The notes beneath the pieces are model-generated. The model was not told where the DNA came from. It was given only the letters and a program-made list of their open reading frames with translations, and searched no databases. 64,000 bases of DNA from Bacillus chungangensis (GTDB lineage Bacteria; Bacillota; Bacilli; Bacillales; Bacillaceae_C), in NCBI RefSeq assembly GCF_030812995.1, contig NZ_JAUSTT010000001.1:118396-182395 (forward strand). The letters are read 5' to 3'. This document shows, one piece after another, positions 10,458 through 19,054 of the stretch; position 1 is the stretch's first letter, and every line of letters starts with the position of its first letter. The translations under genes and the position numbers were made by a program.

Positions 10458-11069
10458 TTATGTTAATAGTTTTTGCAATGCCCGTTTTATATATTGATCT
10501 GTTGTGGCAGTCTCTTTTTGCAGAGATGGCATTATTTTATTAATTTCTCTTTCTGAATATCCAAGTGCTTTCAATGCAAGGACGGCCTCCTCTAACTCCT
10601 TATGATTGTCATCCATTAGAAGCGATTCCTGTTTCGTTTTTTCCAGATTTTCACCATAAGCAGGGATAATATCTTGCAGCTTTCCCTTTAAGTCTAATAT
10701 CATTTGGCGGGCAGTTTTTTTTCCGACACCTGGAAACTTCATTAGAAATGTTTCATCTTCAGTCTCGATTGCTTGAATTACTTGTCCAGGTTCTCCTGAT
10801 GCTAAAATGGCTAATGCCCCTTTTGGCCCAATGCCAGAAACATGAAGCAGCTTTTTGAACATATTTTTTTCTTCTAGTGATTGAAAACCATAAAGCGCAA
10901 GCACATCTTCCCGAACGTGCTGATATGTATACACTTGAAGTGTTTCTCCTTCTTTACTTGAAAATACAAATGGATTAGGCGTTAATATTTGATAGCCTAT
11001 TTGGTTGTTTTCTACCACAATATATTCTGGACAAACAAATGTAATCGTTCCCTTTATGTATTCGTACAA
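10458..11069 (-). CDS. ruvA: Holliday junction DNA-binding protein RuvA
   Basis: RuvA forms a tetramer that holds the Holliday junction flat and recruits RuvB. The 203-residue protein has the N-terminal OB fold ([20 protein letters not shown]), two helix-hairpin-helix motifs ([16 protein letters not shown] and [15 protein letters not shown]), and the C-terminal RuvB-binding domain ([17 protein letters not shown]). The start codon is TTG at 11069, preceded by GAGGAGAGGAG. It heads the ruvAB-queA group. Confidence 0.96.
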   Translation of the reverse strand: MYEYIKGTITFVCPEYIVVENNQIGYQILTPNPFVFSSKEGETLQVYTYQHVREDVLALYGFQSLEEKNMFKKLLHVSGIGPKGALAILASGEPGQVIQAIETEDETFLMKFPGVGKKTARQMILDLKGKLQDIIPAYGENLEKTKQESLLMDDNHKELEEAVLALKALGYSEREINKIMPSLQKETATTDQYIKRALQKLLT

Positions 11070-11165
11070 CGTGTTTCTCCTCTCCTCCAGTCTTGCTAGC
11101 TTTCATTTTATCATATCAGGACTGTTTGGAGAAGAAACGAATGAAACATTTGTTCTTTTTTATAA

Positions 11166-11205
11166 GAAAGGAAGGGATCGCTCTGTTTTGGCGACCCCTC
11201 TTTCT
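11166..11205 (-). terminator. terminator-like hairpin after bofC
   Basis: On the minus strand GAAAGAGGGGTCGC pairs with GCGATCCCTTCCTTTC and is followed by TTATAAAAAA. It lies immediately after the bofC stop and before ruvA. Confidence 0.5.
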
Positions 11206-11207
11206 GA

Positions 11208-11747
11208 TTATTTTTTTGCATCTGGAAATGAATATGATTTCAAAGCCTCTAATACTTGATGATAGTCTGTCTTTGATTTTACTGGAATCCCTTTTTTAAG
11301 CTGTTCATAATTGCTGCCTTCTAGTTTTTTAACATCAATTTGAAAGAAAGACTGAATGATATGTGCTTTGTCAGGCGTTCCATTAAAAATAGATATTGTG
11401 CCATCCTCGCTTACTCCAAAATAGCCGTTCGTTTTCAATAATGGAGAAATATCATCTTCCATTCTGTGAAAAACAACCTCGGCTTCTCCCATCTCAACGA
11501 GCTGCCAGTCTACATACTTTTCCCAAAAATCCTCCATCGATAAAATCGTGTCTTCGATTACTTCTTCACTAGTCTCGCCATCAATATATTGTCTTTTTAA
11601 TATTACTTTTACCTGTAATGGTGTGTTATCCGCTTCCTGTTTCATCATTGGCGATTGCTCCATTTTTGCCAAAGAAGGATGATAACAATAACTATAAGTG
11701 GAAACTAGCATCAAAACACCAGCAGCCATCCGCATTAATACTTTCAT
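11208..11747 (-). CDS. bofC: BofC, forespore intercompartmental checkpoint protein
   Basis: BofC is made in the forespore and restrains the SpoIVB protease, delaying pro-sigma-K processing in the mother cell; its target SpoIVFB is also encoded here. The 179-residue product has an N-terminal export signal (MRMAAGVLMLVSTYSYCYHPSLA). Family blocks PLQVKVILKRQYIDGE, EDFWEKYVDWQLVE and GYFGVSEDGTISIFNG follow. An AGGTGA site precedes the ATG. Its place upstream of ruvA and downstream of yebC matches B. subtilis. Confidence 0.9.
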   Translation of the reverse strand: MKVLMRMAAGVLMLVSTYSYCYHPSLAKMEQSPMMKQEADNTPLQVKVILKRQYIDGETSEEVIEDTILSMEDFWEKYVDWQLVEMGEAEVVFHRMEDDISPLLKTNGYFGVSEDGTISIFNGTPDKAHIIQSFFQIDVKKLEGSNYEQLKKGIPVKSKTDYHQVLEALKSYSFPDAKK

Positions 11748-11905
11748 GTTTAGTCACCTCAAAAAGTGAATATATTGTCTATATTCATAGGTTGACCAAT
11801 TTTTAACATGAGTATCCATTACTTTTTTATTGCTGCATTCGTGAATAGCATTCATAAAAGAAAAAACTACAGGGTTTTTATCTTCACAATTTTTACAAAT
11901 AAGAA

Positions 11906-12631
11906 TTATTCTTCCATATTATGAAAAGAGTCTTGAACATCATCATTATCATCTAGCATTTCGAGCATTTTTTCCATCTTCAAAGCCTGTTCACTACCCA
12001 ATGCCACAGTGTTTTGCGGCACCATCGTTATTTCAGCAGTAATAAATTGAAAATCATTCTCTTCAAAATAAGTTTTCACTTCTAAAAAAGCATCTGGATC
12101 TGTATATATTTCAAATGCATCTTCGCTTGTTTCCAGTTCTTCAGCCCCTGCTTCAATCACTTCTAGTAGCATTTCATCTTCTTCGATTGAAAGATCCTCC
12201 CGAGAAATAACGAGGTATCCTTTGCGATCAAACATATAAGATACACAGCCAGTTTCGCCTAAATTACCGCCATTTTTAGAAAAGGCAAGTCTAACAGTCG
12301 AAGCCGTCCGGTTTTTATTATCTGTCAAACATGTAACCATTACTGCAGTACCGCCAGGACCATAACCTTCATAAGTTATTTCTTCATAGTTTTCCCCTGC
12401 TTGGTTTCCTGTCGCTTTTTCAATGGCTCTTTTTATATTATCATTTGGCATGTTTACTGCTTTTGCTTTATCGACAACAAGACGCAGAGACGGATTTGCG
12501 TCCAAGTCTACCCCACCTTGCTTTGCTGCCACATATATTTCTTTCGCTAATTTTTGAAAGACTTTTCCTCGTTTTGAATCCTGTGCATTTTTGCGTCTTT
12601 GGATGTTCTTCCATTTAGAATGTCCAGCCAT
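11906..12631 (-). CDS. yebC: YebC/PmpR family DNA-binding protein
   Basis: This belongs to the large YebC family (B. subtilis YrbC), whose members are described as transcriptional regulators and, more recently, as factors that ease translation of proline stretches. The 241-residue product starts [20 protein letters not shown], the family signature, and carries [38 protein letters not shown] and [14 protein letters not shown]. It lies between bofC and the safA-kinase pair, as yrbC does in B. subtilis. Confidence 0.93.
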   Translation of the reverse strand: MAGHSKWKNIQRRKNAQDSKRGKVFQKLAKEIYVAAKQGGVDLDANPSLRLVVDKAKAVNMPNDNIKRAIEKATGNQAGENYEEITYEGYGPGGTAVMVTCLTDNKNRTASTVRLAFSKNGGNLGETGCVSYMFDRKGYLVISREDLSIEEDEMLLEVIEAGAEELETSEDAFEIYTDPDAFLEVKTYFEENDFQFITAEITMVPQNTVALGSEQALKMEKMLEMLDDNDDVQDSFHNMEE

Positions 12632-12709
12632 TCTAATTCACCTCTCGTCTTTTTTCAATCCCAAATATATCATATAAATGGAGAAAGGAAAATATATCAC
12701 GAGAAGATA

Positions 12710-13687
12710 TTACAATGACTTCGAGATTGTTTTAAAAAACTGTTTTCGCTGTGCAAATTGTTGAAAGGTTAAGTTGCTTAGATAGTTCCAAATCAATTGT
12801 TGTTTTTTCTTTGAACTTTTTACAAAACGATTCCATTCACGAAAAATATCTGTTGGAAAAGCAAGTGCAATGAAAAACAGAGACGATTGCTCATAACGCT
12901 GAAATGCCTTATACGTCCATAATTCTTGTAAAGACCAATTCAAAAAAGGCAGCATGCGATTAGCAATTTGCAGCATATCTATCATTTCAGGCGCAATGCG
13001 AATTAAATCAAAATCGATCAAATATAAGCGCTGATCAGCTCCTAATAAAAAGTTATGATCTGCCAAGTCTCCATGAATCACACTTTGTTTTTCTTTTACA
13101 AGGTCGTCTTTCATCTGTTGCATTTTCTCCAAAGACCATTCAGCCCAATCTATGTATGTGAATAAATAATAACTGGGGAAATATGCTGTTATCATTGGAA
13201 GGTTTTGCTTAAACATGCTGAGCCGCTGCTGCCATTTATCCAGTTGATGAAAAGAAGACAGCTGGTTTTTGATTTTATCAAAAAAATGGCGTACCGTTTG
13301 ATGATAATTTGTTAATAATAGCAGCGCTGCTGTCCGGTTTCTTTTTGTTTGATAATGAAAACTTTTTTTGTAATGAGGAGAAATATACTCGATTAAACCA
13401 TAGCAAGTTCCTTCAAAAAAAACATTTACTCGCTGATGAATAGGATGAAATTGATAAGTATGATTAAAAGCAGAACTGCGAAGAAAATTCGTAAGCGTTA
13501 CTTGGTTTTGTAAACTGCGGAGAGAGGAAAATGCTTTTAATATCCACTGCTGCTCTTCTCCCTCACAAAGCCAAACATTGTTTTTGAGTGGAACGATATT
13601 GGCAAATTTTTCGTCTGTCAGCTCATTTAAATAGAAGAGGAGACGACTGGTATGAACGTCTCCTCTTCCTTGACAATGGTCATTCAT
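12710..13687 (-). CDS. CotS/YutH-type phosphotransferase next to safA
   Basis: This predicted small-molecule kinase of the aminoglycoside phosphotransferase fold resembles the spore-coat-associated CotS and YutH/YsxE group. The catalytic loop reads VIHGDLADHNFLL and the metal site LYLIDFDLI, both intact. The substrate is unknown. The open frame starts at 13759, but the ATG at 13687 has an ideal GAGGAAA site and overlaps the safA stop (ATGAATGA), which argues for translational coupling; that gives 325 residues. Coupling to safA suggests a role in coat assembly. The sister protein YsxE lies next to spoVID at 50.5 kb. Confidence 0.8.
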   Translation of the reverse strand: MNDHCQGRGDVHTSRLLFYLNELTDEKFANIVPLKNNVWLCEGEEQQWILKAFSSLRSLQNQVTLTNFLRSSAFNHTYQFHPIHQRVNVFFEGTCYGLIEYISPHYKKSFHYQTKRNRTAALLLLTNYHQTVRHFFDKIKNQLSSFHQLDKWQQRLSMFKQNLPMITAYFPSYYLFTYIDWAEWSLEKMQQMKDDLVKEKQSVIHGDLADHNFLLGADQRLYLIDFDLIRIAPEMIDMLQIANRMLPFLNWSLQELWTYKAFQRYEQSSLFFIALAFPTDIFREWNRFVKSSKKKQQLIWNYLSNLTFQQFAQRKQFFKTISKSL

Positions 13688-14894
13688 CGTTTTCCTCATC
13701 TTCAATCGGGAGTCGAAATGCTCCTTCAGGAGGTTCCATATTAGCATATGGTTGACCATATGGAGTTGTATAATAAGGTTGAGGAGTAGCTGGATATCCT
13801 TCCCGCATTGGCATCCCCATGCTTTGAGTTGGAAAATAAGGCATTGGTGCTCCTCCCATACCCGGCATCTGTGGTTGCATTGGCATCTGCTGTGGTTGCA
13901 TTGGCATCTGTGGCTGCATTGGCATCTGTGGCTGCATTGGCATCTGTGGCTGCATTGGCATTGGTGCTTGCATTGGACCTCCTGGCATCAGATAAGGATT
14001 AGACGCCATTTCCCCAATCGGATTGCTCATCTCTGCATGCTGTTGGTGATGGTGATAATAAGGCATCGCCGGATAAGATGAGGATGAAGATTCATCCTCC
14101 CAATATGGTTGAGCACCATGATAACTTCCATCCATAGCAGCTGGCTGTACCTGCGGCATAACAGGTGAATACATCATTTGCTGTTGTGGTGCCATCGGTG
14201 CATACATCGCACCTTGCACCGATGGCATGCCAGGCTGCGGATACGGTGGGTACGGCATCGGCATGCAATAGCCAGATCCTGGCATGATTGGTGTTATTGG
14301 TGTACAGTGGCTCGGTTGTACCGGATACATCGGCTGCATTCCGACTTGCATGGGACTAACCATCTTACAAGAAGAGATGGAAGATTCTTCGCACTCCTCC
14401 TCTTTTTTCTCATACTTCGGCAACACATTTATCGGCTGTGGTTGATGGTGTGGCTGCATTTGTGGCTGCATTTGTGGTTGCATTTGCGACTGTACTTGCG
14501 CTTGCATATTGGCCATATTTATTGTGTTATAATTATTTATATCGATTTCTGGAATTACTGTCTGAGGCATTTTTGGTATAAATATTGGATGAGGTATTTC
14601 TTCCTTTTTATGTGCCTTCTTCATTTTTGGAGCTTCGGCAGGCTTATGGTGTTTATAGGGGTGTACAGCCTTGGGCATTTCTTTTTTATGATGCTTTACT
14701 GCACTTTCTTGTGGGCTGACTCCATGTTTTTTTACCACTCCTCCTGGCGCTGGTACTTTAATCTTCATTCCTGGCATAATCATATCGGGATTAGAAAGTT
14801 GAGCATTGAGCTTTTTTATTTCTTCGAATGAAACGTTATATTTCTTGGCAATTTTCCAAAGCGTATCGCCCTTTTGTACGATATGGATCTTCAC
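13680..14894 (-). CDS. safA: SafA, LysM spore coat morphogenetic protein
   Basis: SafA is the inner-coat assembly hub; its N-terminal LysM domain binds the cortex and SpoVID recruits it. The first ~50 residues are a LysM domain (VKIHIVQKGDTLWKIAKKYNVS, then NPDMIMPGMKIKVP), nearly identical to B. subtilis SafA. The rest is low complexity, rich in Met, Pro, Gln, Tyr and His, with MPMQPQ tandem repeats. The start is GTG at 14894 with AGGAGGG upstream; seven in-frame codons upstream to 14915 are not needed. The product has 404 residues. Its partner SpoVID is also in this window. The gene ends overlapping the downstream kinase. Confidence 0.93.
   Translation of the reverse strand: MKIHIVQKGDTLWKIAKKYNVSFEEIKKLNAQLSNPDMIMPGMKIKVPAPGGVVKKHGVSPQESAVKHHKKEMPKAVHPYKHHKPAEAPKMKKAHKKEEIPHPIFIPKMPQTVIPEIDINNYNTINMANMQAQVQSQMQPQMQPQMQPHHQPQPINVLPKYEKKEEECEESSISSCKMVSPMQVGMQPMYPVQPSHCTPITPIMPGSGYCMPMPYPPYPQPGMPSVQGAMYAPMAPQQQMMYSPVMPQVQPAAMDGSYHGAQPYWEDESSSSSYPAMPYYHHHQQHAEMSNPIGEMASNPYLMPGGPMQAPMPMQPQMPMQPQMPMQPQMPMQPQQMPMQPQMPGMGGAPMPYFPTQSMGMPMREGYPATPQPYYTTPYGQPYANMEPPEGAFRLPIEDEENDE
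13863..13971 (-). repeat. 18-bp tandem repeat inside safA
   Basis: About six head-to-tail copies of an 18-bp unit (forward GGCATCTGTGGCTGCATT) encode the hexapeptide repeat MPMQPQ. One copy contains an extra triplet. A shorter 12-bp repeat (MQPQ) occurs near 14452-14490. Confidence 0.85.
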
Positions 14895-15019
14895 TAATTT
14901 TCCCTCCTCAGGCATATGTCATTATCATTCTATGACAAAGTGGGCAATGTGCTAATGATCTACAGAAAAACTTATGTGAAATATGAATAAAATATGCCAT
15001 TCCCTCGTGTAAATCTTTG

Positions 15020-15064
15020 CATATGGCCTGAAAGCAAAATGATCTGCTGCTTTCAGGCCATATG
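15020..15064 (-). terminator. perfect 17-bp inverted repeat after nadA
   Basis: CATATGGCCTGAAAGCA is repeated inverted without a mismatch around an 11-base loop, 19 bp after the nadA stop. It resembles a strong terminator or mRNA-end stabiliser for nadBCA, but there is no T-run on either side. Confidence 0.5.
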
Positions 15065-15082
15065 TCCCTAGTTTTGGCGCAG

Positions 15083-16174
15083 TTAAACTTTAAACATTCT
15101 TTCCAATGCAGTAATTGCTTCTTGTGCCGTCTTTTCATCTACTTGAATCCGATTAATTGGATCATTTAGCACTATTTTTTCTAAATTCCAAAGCAAATGC
15201 GGCAAATCGATGCGATTCATTGTTAAACACGGACACATATGAGGATTTAAGGAAATGATTTTTTTATCAGGGTGAGAAGCAATTAATCGATTGACAAGAT
15301 TCATTTCCGTTCCTATAGCCCATTCACTTCCAGGAGGAGCTTGCTCGATAGTCTCAATAATATATTTCGTTGAACCATTATGATCAGCCAAAGCGACTAC
15401 GTCGTGATGGCATTCAGGATGAACAATAACGCGCATGTTCGGATAATGCTGACGAACGGATTGAACGTTCTGGATTGTGAAATTTACATGAACAGAACAA
15501 TGTCCTTTCCATAAAATTACTTTCACTTCATCTAAATTTCCTTCATACACCAACTCATCCTTGACCGGATCCCAAATTGCCATCTGAGATAACGGAATAC
15601 CAAGATCAAAGGCAGTATTGCGGCCTAAGTGCTGATCGGGAAGAAACAAGATTCTCTCTTTTTGCCTGAATGCCCACTTGACCATTAAATGTGCATTCGA
15701 TGAAGTAACAGTTGCTCCCTTATGTCTACCGACAAAAGCTTTAATTGCTGCAGTCGAATTCACATAAGTTAAAGGAATGATCGTATCATCAAAAAACTGC
15801 TGCAGATGATTCCATGCTCTTTCAGTTTGAAAAATATTTGCCATATCAGCCATTGAACAACCTGCACGCATATCTGGCAAATAAACATATTGCTTCACAC
15901 CTGTTAAAATATCTGCTGTTTCAGCCATAAAATGAACACCACAGAAAACAATATGCTCTGCATCTTTGTTTTGAGCACAGATTTGTGCCAGCTGCAAAGA
16001 ATCACCTGTTGCATCAGCAAATTTTATGACCTCATCCTTTTGGTAATGGTGACCTGGGATGAACAGCGCTTTTCCTAATGCAGCTTTTATCTCTCTAACT
16101 CTCTCTTCCATCTCTTCTATCTTTCTCCGTTTATAGCTTTCTGGTAAAAGTACATCTCTTCTCTCTTTTAGCAT
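15083..16174 (-). CDS. nadA: quinolinate synthase A
   Basis: NadA condenses iminoaspartate, supplied by NadB, with dihydroxyacetone phosphate to give quinolinate, using a 4Fe-4S cluster. The 363-residue product shows [23 protein letters not shown], the cluster-region Cys in [21 protein letters not shown], and the C-terminal [11 protein letters not shown]. The ATG at 16174 has an AGGAGGGGTGA site. It lies 6 bp after nadC and is the last gene of nadB-nadC-nadA. The cysteine desulfurase nifS next door probably serves its cluster. Confidence 0.96.
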   Translation of the reverse strand: MLKERRDVLLPESYKRRKIEEMEERVREIKAALGKALFIPGHHYQKDEVIKFADATGDSLQLAQICAQNKDAEHIVFCGVHFMAETADILTGVKQYVYLPDMRAGCSMADMANIFQTERAWNHLQQFFDDTIIPLTYVNSTAAIKAFVGRHKGATVTSSNAHLMVKWAFRQKERILFLPDQHLGRNTAFDLGIPLSQMAIWDPVKDELVYEGNLDEVKVILWKGHCSVHVNFTIQNVQSVRQHYPNMRVIVHPECHHDVVALADHNGSTKYIIETIEQAPPGSEWAIGTEMNLVNRLIASHPDKKIISLNPHMCPCLTMNRIDLPHLLWNLEKIVLNDPINRIQVDEKTAQEAITALERMFKV

Positions 16175-16180
16175 ATATAG

Positions 16181-17029
16181 TCACCCCTCCTTATCCTGTT
16201 TGTTTGCTTTTACACTGATATCAAAAGCGGTTACAGAATGTGTGAGCGTTCCTAATGAGATATATTGTACTCCTGAAGCTGCATATTGATGCAAATTTTC
16301 AATTGTGATAGAACCAGAAGCTTCTGTAGTAATTTTTTTGGGAACGTACGTAATCCAATCTTTGATCTCATCAGGAGTCCTATTATCAAACATGATAATA
16401 TCAGCTTGTGCTTCTACTGCTTCTTGAAGCTGTTCAAATGTTTCAATTTCTACTTCAATTTTTACAGTATGACCTAGCTTTGCTTTTACAGTCTCAACTG
16501 CATGTTTAATCGTTCCTGCAAAAGCAAGATGGTTATCCTTAAGCATAACTGCATCATACAGCCCCCCACGATGATTAAATCCGCCACCAGCTCGAACAGC
16601 ATATTGATCAAGCATTCTTAGACCAGGCATCGTTTTTCTTGTATCACAAATTCTTGCCTTTGTTCCCGCAGCCTCCCTTACAGCTGCAGCAGTCATTGTT
16701 GCAATCCCACTCATTCGCTGCAGCAAATTTAAAATCACACGCTCGCCTTTCAATAAGCTTTGTACAGGACCTGAAGCAGCTGCCAGTACCATTCCACTTT
16801 CAACTTCCTCTCCATCACTAACAAAGCAAACAGTATCGACTTCACTGTCTAATACTTGGAAGCCTGTCTCCAATATATTTTTTCCACAAAATACCCCTGT
16901 CGCTCTTGCAATAAAAACGACTTCGCCAACTTCCTTTTTAGAAAATAATAACTCACTAGATAAATCACGCTCGCCAATATCTTCAATGAAAAACTGCTCA
17001 AGCATCGATTTTAACTTGAGGATATTCAT
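16181..17029 (-). CDS. nadC: nicotinate-nucleotide pyrophosphorylase (quinolinate phosphoribosyltransferase)
   Basis: NadC decarboxylates and phosphoribosylates quinolinate to nicotinate mononucleotide. The 282-residue protein has the family blocks RVILNLLQRMSGIATMTA, CDTRKTMPGLRMLDQYAVRAGGG, HRGGLYDAVMLKDNHL, IEVEIETFEQ and ADIIMFDNRTPDEI. Its start overlaps the end of nadB by 32 bp, so the two are probably translationally coupled. Confidence 0.96.
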   Translation of the reverse strand: MNILKLKSMLEQFFIEDIGERDLSSELLFSKKEVGEVVFIARATGVFCGKNILETGFQVLDSEVDTVCFVSDGEEVESGMVLAAASGPVQSLLKGERVILNLLQRMSGIATMTAAAVREAAGTKARICDTRKTMPGLRMLDQYAVRAGGGFNHRGGLYDAVMLKDNHLAFAGTIKHAVETVKAKLGHTVKIEVEIETFEQLQEAVEAQADIIMFDNRTPDEIKDWITYVPKKITTEASGSITIENLHQYAASGVQYISLGTLTHSVTAFDISVKANKQDKEG

Positions 17030-18599
17030 TTTTGTTTCTCCCTCTTTCTAATAGTGCCCTTGTTTGGATTACATGCCGCTTCTCCCATTCCTGACTTGGA
17101 AACGGAAAATCTTCTCTAATATGAGCGCCTCTGCTTTCTTGACGGATAAGTGCAGCGTTTGCAACTAATAGTGCTGCTGTTAACATAAAAAAAGTTTGTA
17201 TCTCATCAACAGACATTCTATCTAAATCAACTCTTTCATCAGCAGTTGGCATATACTGCTGCAGCCATCGTTGAAGCTGCAATAGTTTTAAATGTGACCG
17301 AACAATTCCAGCTGCCTGCATCATGCGTGCTTGAATCTCTTCCCTCTTAGGCAGCATCCATGTTCCCTGCTGTTTCGAAATATTAGCTGTTCTTATTTTT
17401 TTCATATTCATAGCCACTTTAGACGAAGAAGCATATTCATTTAAATATGCAGCAAGTTTCTTTCCAGCAAATAGGCCTTCAAGTAAGGAATTGCTGGAAA
17501 GGCGATTGGCGCCGTGAATGCCACTTGCAGCAGTCTCCCCTAGTGCAAACAATCCTTTTATTGATGTCTCGCCTACTTCGTTTACTGCAATACCTCCCAT
17601 TAAAAAATGGCAGCCGGGAGCAACAGGAATTTTATTCGTTGATAATGAAATACTTTGCTGCTCACAAAACTTCGTAATTGTTGGAAATTTACTAGCAAAC
17701 GACGTAATGCTGCTAATATCAAGATAAACCTCTTTACCTTGCAGCCGCTGCTCGTATATTTCTTTTGCCACAATATGGCGGGGAGCAAGTTCTTTCAATG
17801 GATGAATGTTTTCCATCACTCTTTTGCCATTATCATTAATGAGCTCTGCTCCTTCTCCTCTGACCGCTTCTGAAATAAGACCATGTGTTTCTCCTTTCCA
17901 ATAAAGAAGTGTTGGATGAAATTGGATGAATTCCATATCTTTCAGCACTGCCCCTGCATGATAGGCCAAAGCAATGCCATCTCCTGTTACAGTTGGATCG
18001 TTTGATGTAAAGGAATATAAACCGCCAATTCCGCCAGTTGCAAGTACAATTGATCTGCCCATATATTGGTGGATTTGCCCATTAGCGGTCATTGCTTTTA
18101 CACCGATGCAGCAATTGTTAATAGAATCAATTAGTAATTCATAGACAAAGGCATCTTCGATTATTTCTATCTGGGATGGAAGTTGTGCAATCAAATGGTT
18201 TATTAAATGTTTCCCTGTTTCATCGCCGCCGCAATGAAGTATACGCCTGCGGCTATGCGCCCCTTCCATTCCTAATAAGAGTTCTCCTTCCATTGTTGTG
18301 TCAAAGCGGATGCCAGCCTGCTGTAAATCACGGATAAGAAATGGCCCCTGTACTACAAGTTCATGCACAGTCTTTTCATGTTGAAAAAAACAACCTGCTT
18401 CTAAAGTATCTTGATAATGTATAGAATAATGATCATCTTTTCCAACAGCAGCAGCAATCCCTCCTTGAGCACGATAAGAATTACTATGATGTTTTTTTGA
18501 CTTTGTGATAATTATCACATTAAGATCCTTTTTTAAGTTTCTAGCAAGCTGTAAGGCAGCGATTCCACTCCCTATAATAATAACATCATAAGTGATCAA
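16998..18599 (-). CDS. nadB: L-aspartate oxidase
   Basis: NadB is an FAD enzyme that oxidises L-aspartate to iminoaspartate, the first step of NAD synthesis. The 533-residue product starts with the dinucleotide fold YDVIIIGSGIAALQLARNL. It carries SNSYRAQGGIAAAVGKDDH, GAHSRRRILHCGGDETG, EFIQFHPTLLY, EAVRGEGAELIN and the FAD-binding PVAPGCHFLMGGI and ALGETAASGIHGANRLSSNSLLEGL. It heads the nad operon; a promoter and a candidate NiaR operator lie just upstream. Confidence 0.96.
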   Translation of the reverse strand: MITYDVIIIGSGIAALQLARNLKKDLNVIIITKSKKHHSNSYRAQGGIAAAVGKDDHYSIHYQDTLEAGCFFQHEKTVHELVVQGPFLIRDLQQAGIRFDTTMEGELLLGMEGAHSRRRILHCGGDETGKHLINHLIAQLPSQIEIIEDAFVYELLIDSINNCCIGVKAMTANGQIHQYMGRSIVLATGGIGGLYSFTSNDPTVTGDGIALAYHAGAVLKDMEFIQFHPTLLYWKGETHGLISEAVRGEGAELINDNGKRVMENIHPLKELAPRHIVAKEIYEQRLQGKEVYLDISSITSFASKFPTITKFCEQQSISLSTNKIPVAPGCHFLMGGIAVNEVGETSIKGLFALGETAASGIHGANRLSSNSLLEGLFAGKKLAAYLNEYASSSKVAMNMKKIRTANISKQQGTWMLPKREEIQARMMQAAGIVRSHLKLLQLQRWLQQYMPTADERVDLDRMSVDEIQTFFMLTAALLVANAALIRQESRGAHIREDFPFPSQEWEKRHVIQTRALLERGRNKNEYPQVKIDA

Positions 18600-18621
18600 T
18601 CTACCTCCTCCTTTTTTACAT

Positions 18622-18664
18622 GTGTCTTGACACCTATATTTACATATTCTTTTGTTTATGGCAA
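18622..18664 (-). promoter_or_regulatory. nadB promoter with candidate NiaR operator
   Basis: On the minus strand a TTGCCA -35 (18659-18664) and a TAAATA -10 (18637-18642) are 16 bp apart. Immediately downstream is the perfect inverted repeat GTGTC-TT-GACAC (18622-18633), where a repressor would cover the transcription start. NiaR is encoded nearby and represses nad genes in Bacillus, so it is the obvious candidate. Binding is inferred. Confidence 0.5.
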
Positions 18665-18736
18665 GATATTTTTAGAAGAATTATTTTTTATGCTCTTTTA
18701 TTAAGAACTAAGATTTTCCATTTTAAATAGCAATTC

Positions 18737-18984
18737 ATAAAGTGAAACTTCCATCAGTAGGGATTTTCTCTTATCTCCCACCCATAAGAAGTTGAACAAA
18801 AGCTAAGGTCGCGAGCATCCTCGAAAAAGAAACCGCTTTTTCTTCGAGCTGATTCAAGAAGCTTTCTTATCCTGTCGACCCGAACCAATCGGACATTTGA
18901 CTTTCAGTTATCCCCCACATAGACTTCTTTGATTCCTCTTACTCTTGAGGTGGGGGGCTTACTGCCAGTTAGATGTGGGATAAA
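18737..18984 (-). mobile_element. IS605-like hairpin MITE, copy 2 (long form)
   Basis: This is a 248-bp member of the family with the same ATAAA borders and both end sequences. It has a longer middle that contains its own hairpin (CTCGAAAAAG...CTTTTTCTTCGAG). Its RE hairpin is decayed relative to copies 3-6. It lies in the divergent nadB/nifS spacer, 73 bp upstream of the nadB -35 and 70 bp from the nifS start. Confidence 0.85.
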
Positions 18985-19054
18985 CAAAAACGCTGCTGAT
19001 CGGAAAGCAGAGCGCCTTGTAAAAATGGACAATTTTTTTGAAAGGAAGATCGAG

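Noticed and set aside
13863..13971. CRISPR-like direct repeats
   Set aside because: The 18-bp repeats are continuous codons of safA without spacers.
13752..14831. Long His/Trp/Leu-rich reading frames on the plus strand
   Set aside because: They are antisense shadows of the repetitive safA coding region.
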